64,000 nt of DNA, from the NCBI GenBank assembly GCA_045226255.1, contig JBGVCG010000009.1, positions 32,123 through 96,122 of the forward strand, in the 5' to 3' direction. Both the position numbers and the translations under genes were made by a program. Positions within the stretch are counted from its first letter, which is position 1; each line of letters opens with the position of its first letter. Under the pieces are notes generated by a model, which saw only the letters and a list, made by a program, of their open reading frames with translations, was not told where the DNA came from and did not search any database. Of this stretch, positions 60,301 through 64,000 are shown piece by piece. This DNA is from UBA1181 sp045226255. Its GTDB lineage: Bacteria; Bacteroidota; Bacteroidia; Bacteroidales; Paludibacteraceae.

Positions 60301-62166
60301 CGTCAGGTACACATTGTAGGCGAGTATGCGAATTTGATGGTGAATGATTACAATGCGGCGTTGCAATATGTGCGTGATTATTTCCAAATGGATTTCAAGC
60401 GGTTCATTTCTAAATATTTCGAAGGGGAACGGGCTTGGGAGATAGAGAAGAATATTACTCCTAAGAAGTATGAGGAACTCTTTGGTAGATTGTCTGGCAA
60501 ACAGTTGGAGATAATAAAGGATAGTGAGTCGAAGTACATTGTTGTGGCGGCTGGACCGGGTAGTGGAAAGACGATGCTTTTGGTGCATAAGTTGGCCTCT
60601 TTACTTTGCATGGAGGATGTGAAGCATGAGCAATTATTGATGCTCACCTTTTCGCGCGCTGCGGCTACTGAGTTTAAGAAGCGTCTTTTGTCGCTGATTG
60701 GTAATGCGGCATATTTTGTGGAGATTAAGACGTTTCATTCCTATTGCTTCGACCTAATCGGTAAGATTGGCAATCTGGATGATGCGCAGGATGTGGTCTC
60801 TCTTGCCACCCAAATGATTCAGAATGGGGAGGTTGAGGCGTGCAGGATCAACAAGTCTGTTTTGGTTATTGACGAGGCGCAGGATATGGATGCGAATGAG
60901 TTCGCTTTGGTAGCCGCCTTGATGCAAAAGAACGAGGACATGCGTGTCATCGCTGTGGGTGACGATGATCAAAATATTTACCAATTCCGAGGGGCGGACT
61001 CTAAGTATATGCGTTCTTTCATCGATGAGTTGAAGGCGAAGAAGTATGAGATGACGGATAATTTCAGGTCGTGTCGTTCTATCGTTTCTTTGTCGAACGA
61101 GTTTGCGAAGGGCATTTCCGAGCGGATGAAGACGGCTCCTATTGTCTCTATGTCTAACGACGATGGATTCCTTTCCGTGACGCAGCATGTGAAAGGGAAT
61201 ATGTTCCTTCCTTTTGTTGACCATGTCGCCTCCACCTATCATGGGGAAAATGCTTGTGTGCTGACGAATACGAATGAAGAGGCGCTTCTTTTGGTGCTTT
61301 TGCTCTCCCGTAAAGGACTAAACGCAAAGTTGGTGCAGTCTTTGGATGGCTTCCGTTTCTCTGATTTAGCGGAAATACGTTACTTCTTGAAGCAGGTGAA
61401 TGTACGGCCTGGTGTCTCTTCCATCACTGATGAGGAATGGAATAGGGCAAAGGAGAAGACGGTGGAGATGTACGAGAAGAGTGCCTGTTTGGAGCTTGTG
61501 CGGAATTTCTTCGAGGAGTTCGAGGCTGTCAGTGGTAAGGTTAAATACAAAAGTGACTTGAATGAGTTCGTGTTTGAATCAAGCGTGGAAGATTTCTATA
61601 AGGGAAAGGTTGCCACAATCTATGTTTCCACGATCCATAAATCGAAGGGTAGGGAGTTTGATTCAGTCTATTTGTACTTGTCGAATGTGCCTTCCCTCAA
61701 TGACGATGTTAGAAGACGTTTGTATGTCGGATTGACTCGTGCGAAGCATAATTTATATATCCATTGTGAATCGGGTTTGTTCGCTCCTTTCAAATATCTC
61801 TGCACAGAGTATGATGTGGATAATAACACGTATTCTGAACCGAATGAATTGGTCATTCAATTGAGCCATAGGGATGTGTTTTTGGACTTTTTCAAGAATA
61901 AAAAGAAGGAGATTCTCTCGCTTAGAAGTGGCGCTTCCCTGTGCTATGAACATGATGAAACGAAAGGTTATGATTATTTGAAAACGATGGATGGGGTCCG
62001 TGTGGTTTCATTATCGAAAAAGAAACAGTCTGAATTGGCTCCTTTCTTGGCTAAGGGATACAATATCACCTCCGCCACTGTGCGTTACATTGTCGCATGG
62101 AAAGGGAAGGAAGATGAAGAGGAGTCGGCTGTGATATTGGCGGATTTGCGATTGTGCCGTGACTGA
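57337..62166 (+). CDS. Exonuclease-RecQ-UvrD fusion helicase
   Basis: This 1609-residue protein joins three DNA-enzyme modules. Residues 5-130 are DnaQ/RNase T-like with FIDTEVG (D11, E13) and CGHNAIHHDLQYLF. Residues about 260-620 are a RecQ-type SF2 helicase: Walker A FPTGGGKSLTF near 288, DEAHCFSSWGHDFR at 390, SCFTATAK and EAGRAGRNPEMEAKCYVLY. I find no C4 zinc cluster after it. A helical middle with winged-helix-like segments follows (about 620-1050). From about 1060 on is an SF1 UvrD-type helicase: AAGPGSGKT at 1071-1079, DEAQD at 1179, GDDDQNIYQFRGAD, STIHKSKGREFD and RLYVGLTRAKHN. Both motors look intact. A role in recombination repair or in defence is possible; neither is shown. It has its own promoter and stands alone. 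Confidence 0.9.
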   Translation: MQGKRKLVFIDTEVGWSDKKVHDVGALSDEGATFHSNSIPEFLRFVSDADFLCGHNAIHHDLQYLFCDNSATYVSKTIDTLYLSPLLFPKRPYHNLLKDDKLQVDELNNPLNDCSKARDLFHDEIAAFTALPLDLQIIYCTLLYGKEEFKCFFDYVGFTTRSGDPATLIQTFFKDRLCVHADVRAMAEKYPVELAYSLALISVGDTTSITPPWLLRNFPEIENVLWSLRNNPCEDEHSSYCRGMLDIYAGLKKFFGYDAFRTFDGEPMQEQAVSCAVKGESLLCIFPTGGGKSLTFQLPALMAGRTVQGLTVVISPLQSLMKDQVDNLVAKGWEDAVTINGMLDPVSRAEAYECVANGMAKILYIAPELLRSKTLEKLLLARNVVRIVIDEAHCFSSWGHDFRVDYLYIADFIKNLQEKKRMQTPIPVSCFTATAKQKVISDIHDYFMKKLGIELKHFASSSDRKNLRYSVMFAESEDEKYNLLRNLMVSYECPTIVYVSRTSRAKILSERLTRDGYPTLYFHGKMDSSEKVANQNAFMTDQVRSIVATSAFGMGVDKSDVGLVVHYDISDSLENYVQEAGRAGRNPEMEAKCYVLYSNADLDKHFILLNQTKLSIGEIQQVWSAIKSMTKQRNYMACSPLEIARAAGWDDSVQDMETRIRTAVSALEDAGYIKRGYNIPHVFATGIKVRNMDEATSKLNASRLFNPQDRENAVRIIKSLISAKYVLKSGVAEAEAESRVDYLADRLGMTKQTVISVINLMKQEQIIADVMDMSAFIDKSDSESKSNKIFQNFIKLEEFVLDKLSDSKDGCVFYKELNDQALKSGLSFSSVKSLRTILYFLSVKRYLKKSEVPANGGFEFSFCLPLDNLRAKYENRRSICSFLIKRFYEQSAKQTDSNGKSVVQFSLVSLLSEYNENQEHTLFASQSSVSLEEMEESILYLSKIGALKLEGGFMVVYNTMEIRRLVDSKYRYKMEDYRLLDEFYKQKIRQVHIVGEYANLMVNDYNAALQYVRDYFQMDFKRFISKYFEGERAWEIEKNITPKKYEELFGRLSGKQLEIIKDSESKYIVVAAGPGSGKTMLLVHKLASLLCMEDVKHEQLLMLTFSRAAATEFKKRLLSLIGNAAYFVEIKTFHSYCFDLIGKIGNLDDAQDVVSLATQMIQNGEVEACRINKSVLVIDEAQDMDANEFALVAALMQKNEDMRVIAVGDDDQNIYQFRGADSKYMRSFIDELKAKKYEMTDNFRSCRSIVSLSNEFAKGISERMKTAPIVSMSNDDGFLSVTQHVKGNMFLPFVDHVASTYHGENACVLTNTNEEALLLVLLLSRKGLNAKLVQSLDGFRFSDLAEIRYFLKQVNVRPGVSSITDEEWNRAKEKTVEMYEKSACLELVRNFFEEFEAVSGKVKYKSDLNEFVFESSVEDFYKGKVATIYVSTIHKSKGREFDSVYLYLSNVPSLNDDVRRRLYVGLTRAKHNLYIHCESGLFAPFKYLCTEYDVDNNTYSEPNELVIQLSHRDVFLDFFKNKKKEILSLRSGASLCYEHDETKGYDYLKTMDGVRVVSLSKKKQSELAPFLAKGYNITSATVRYIVAWKGKEDEEESAVILADLRLCRD

Positions 62167-62253
62167 CGTGACCATCATGCACGGCGGTTCCATTTATTGC
62201 ATTAGATATCATACGATAATTTACTATTTGTTGTTTCAGAATTGCAGAACGGA

Positions 62254-62297
62254 ACAAAAAACCGAAGAGGATATGCTCCCATGAACATATCCTCTTC
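62254..62297 (-). terminator. Terminator of the repeat-rich secreted protein gene
   Basis: A perfect 12-bp stem (62264-62275 with 62286-62297) and 10-base loop. On the minus strand it is followed by GGTTTTTTGTT, so it terminates the gene at 62323. It may also help stop the convergent helicase transcript. Confidence 0.85.
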
Positions 62298-62322
62298 TGA
62301 AAAAAGTCTACTTGGCTTTGAA

Positions 62323-64000
62323 TTAGTTCTTAATCAAAATCTTACGTCCATTGGTGACGTAGACTCCTATAGGTAATCCGTCTATGCTTTCATGCTTGCA
62401 ACGGACTTTCACACCCATTAGCGTGTAGATGTCTCCTGGAGCTTTTCCGTCACTCCTAATCGTCAGGACGCCTGCTGGTGTGGTGATCGATAGATGACCT
62501 GCCACATAGGTGAAGCTGTAGTTCTCTGCCTCGGCTCCGTTAACCGTGATCTCATAGGTGCCTTTCGGTGATTCTTGCGTGGCCTCTGTTTGGCATGCCG
62601 GCTGTACGCTGAAGACTTCTTCTGCGCTTTCTCCGTTTTTCAAGCCGGACACTTGCCAGGTCAGCTTCGGTATTGTGTCACCCTCAAATATTTCCGCATC
62701 GTCTGCCGTGATGGTCAACTCTGCTTTGTTGATGGTGAGGGTTCCGTCCGTCACTGTCAGGATCGTGTTGCTGATACTGCTTTCGTCAAGAGAGATGGTG
62801 TATTCTCCGACGCCAGAGGTGACGGTCGCTTCCGTCTTGCCGACAGGTGTGCCTACGATGAGGTCCGGACGACTGGTCACGTAGGTGAAGGTCGGATCCT
62901 CTTCTCCGTACTTGCGTTCTTGGTTCTCGAAGACCAGTTCAACGGGTACGGTCACCCTGATGGTGTCTTCCAACCCCTCTTCCGCCGCACTGTATGCCAA
63001 CGCATAGATGGTGTCGCTTGGCGCTGTGAGGGTTACTACCGCCTCTTCGTCGACGAAATCCACTTCCGCAGTCAGCTCGTTGCCTTCCTTGTCGTAGAAA
63101 TCGATCCGTTGGCTTCCTACTTGCATGAACCAATAGACTTTATCCCCTGGCTGGCAACTGAACTGATAGCCTTGCAGCTTGCACCCTGTCGGGGAGGCCG
63201 CCCTGCTTTCTTGTTCGAGTTGGAGCGTGGTGAATGGCACGTCTATGACGCTGTTGTAGTCCTTGAGGGTGTCCATGACCGCCGATGTGCCTACGCCCGC
63301 CCGGTTGAAGGCTTGCATGCCGAAGACTACATCGTGCGTGTAGATGACTTGCTTGCTCTTCACGTCGAATCGGTAGTCCGCCAGCACACTGTCTGGTTCC
63401 ACTCCTTCGACGTCGATGTCCGCATCGAAGGTCACCGTATTGGCTGCCTCCACCTCCACACGCTTGCGTGGTTGCTGGTTGAACCAATACTCGAAGGCGA
63501 CGATCTCGTCAGGGATGATCTCTTCCGGCACGATGAAGTATTTCGTCAACGCCGGACTATAATGCCCCATCTTATCCTTCGCCTGGTAAGTGATGCTATG
63601 CAGGCCTGGCGCAAGTGTGGAGAGGTCCACATCTATGTCGATGACGCCTCCCTCCGCAAACGGTACGGAGACTCGCTCGGCTTCGTTCTTGTCGATCCAG
63701 TACTCGTAGGTCTCAATAGCGTTCTCCTGCAAGGACTCCGTCTGCGGGATGATGAAGTGCTTCAGCACGACTGCGCTGGCGTGCCCGTTCTTGTCGAGGG
63801 CACGGAAGGCGATGCTGTGTAGACCAGGGGCAAGACTGGAGAAGTCTATGTCCATGTCCACAATGCCCCTTTCGTCGAATGCTCCGGAGACACGTCCTGC
63901 AAAGTCCTTGTCGATCCAGTACTCATACTTGTCGAGCGTGTTCTCCTGCACGGACTCCGCCTGCGGGATGAGGAAGTGCTTCAGCACGACTGCGCTGGCG
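62323..64000 (-). CDS. Repeat-rich secreted protein, C-terminal part (5' end outside window)
   Basis: The frame is open to the window edge, so the start is missing; at least 559 residues are visible. From the N-terminal side come units of about 73 residues with YEYWIDK, DIDxSxLAPGLHSI and a xxLKHFxIPQ close. A region with one Cys per unit and an AYSAAEEG sequence follows. Then come two MBG-like beta domains (RKYGEEDPTFTYVT and LTITADDAEIFEGDTIPKL). The end (DIYTLMGVKVRCKHESIDGL, then IGVYVTNGRKILIKN) resembles C-terminal sorting sequences of secreted Bacteroidales proteins. It is presumably a surface or secreted binding protein. A terminator lies directly downstream. Confidence 0.75.
   Translation of the reverse strand, partial: ASAVVLKHFLIPQAESVQENTLDKYEYWIDKDFAGRVSGAFDERGIVDMDIDFSSLAPGLHSIAFRALDKNGHASAVVLKHFIIPQTESLQENAIETYEYWIDKNEAERVSVPFAEGGVIDIDVDLSTLAPGLHSITYQAKDKMGHYSPALTKYFIVPEEIIPDEIVAFEYWFNQQPRKRVEVEAANTVTFDADIDVEGVEPDSVLADYRFDVKSKQVIYTHDVVFGMQAFNRAGVGTSAVMDTLKDYNSVIDVPFTTLQLEQESRAASPTGCKLQGYQFSCQPGDKVYWFMQVGSQRIDFYDKEGNELTAEVDFVDEEAVVTLTAPSDTIYALAYSAAEEGLEDTIRVTVPVELVFENQERKYGEEDPTFTYVTSRPDLIVGTPVGKTEATVTSGVGEYTISLDESSISNTILTVTDGTLTINKAELTITADDAEIFEGDTIPKLTWQVSGLKNGESAEEVFSVQPACQTEATQESPKGTYEITVNGAEAENYSFTYVAGHLSITTPAGVLTIRSDGKAPGDIYTLMGVKVRCKHESIDGLPIGVYVTNGRKILIKN
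63721..64000 (-). repeat. 219-base tandem repeats in the secreted protein gene
   Basis: The 60 bases from 63721 and those from 63940 are almost identical, a period of 219 bases (73 codons). A more diverged unit lies around 63490-63720. The array continues beyond the window. Confidence 0.8.

Overview
The window looks like chromosomal DNA from a member of the Bacteroidales (phylum Bacteroidota). Three things point there. Upstream regions carry the Bacteroidota-type promoter (TTTG, 19-20 bases, TAnnTTTG), for example at 5018-5048, 28806-28836 and 57277-57308. There are several large secreted proteins with type IX secretion (T9SS) C-terminal tails. There are also families typical of the group (DUF4924, DUF1846, an RRM RNA-binding protein, a compact aryl-polyene-like cluster, acidic lipoproteins). 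Base composition is close to even, with AT-rich spacers. I see no rRNA, tRNA, CRISPR array, prophage or intact insertion sequence, and I cannot name a genus.

Layout. 1-5351: the end of a large Cys-containing leucine-rich-repeat surface protein, then a minus-strand pair (unknown secreted protein, AlkD-type glycosylase) and a 515-base spacer with a duplicated AT-rich element. 5352-7955: kdsB, a zinc-site-less M16 peptidase homologue and an AlaX-like editing protein. 8108-12867: a tightly packed four-gene operon encoding a PqqD-like peptide-binding protein, an ATP-grasp ligase, a PLP decarboxylase with a leader-like N-terminus, and a urea-transporter/M23-peptidase fusion. This is the best candidate for an undescribed system. 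12926-15653: an unknown secreted protein, a gene remnant, a four-helix-bundle protein, a second AlkD-like protein and a hemolysin-III/PAQR membrane protein.

15630-27466 is read almost entirely on the minus strand. ilvD, ilvB, ilvN and an acyl-ACP thioesterase form a branched-chain amino-acid operon. Its leader has a short Ile/Leu/Val-rich peptide and an intrinsic terminator that can compete with an antiterminator: a classical attenuator. Downstream, DUF1846, MlaE/MlaF-like transporter genes, a small membrane protein, mutL, an S4 RNA-binding protein, a WG-repeat protein and DUF4924 are closely spaced and probably cotranscribed.

27643-32032 holds an RRM protein, small hypothetical genes, an outer-membrane-barrel/TPR pair and a lipoprotein. 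32319-39612 is a seven-gene minus-strand aryl-polyene-like operon: ketosynthase, ACP, two hot-dog dehydratases, thioesterase, MMPL exporter fused to a methyltransferase, and a phytoene-desaturase-like enzyme. 39967-55797 holds a CE6-type esterase with CBM6, a giant Ig-repeat T9SS protein with nearly identical 411-base units, an amino-acid permease, a lipoprotein, an alpha/beta hydrolase, a CotH/lamin-tail T9SS protein and an active-type M16 peptidase.

55943-64000 holds hpt, adk, a 1609-residue exonuclease-RecQ-UvrD fusion helicase and the C-terminal part of a repeat-rich secreted protein. No T9SS machinery, ilvC or aryl-polyene priming genes lie inside the window, so several pathways are only partly represented.
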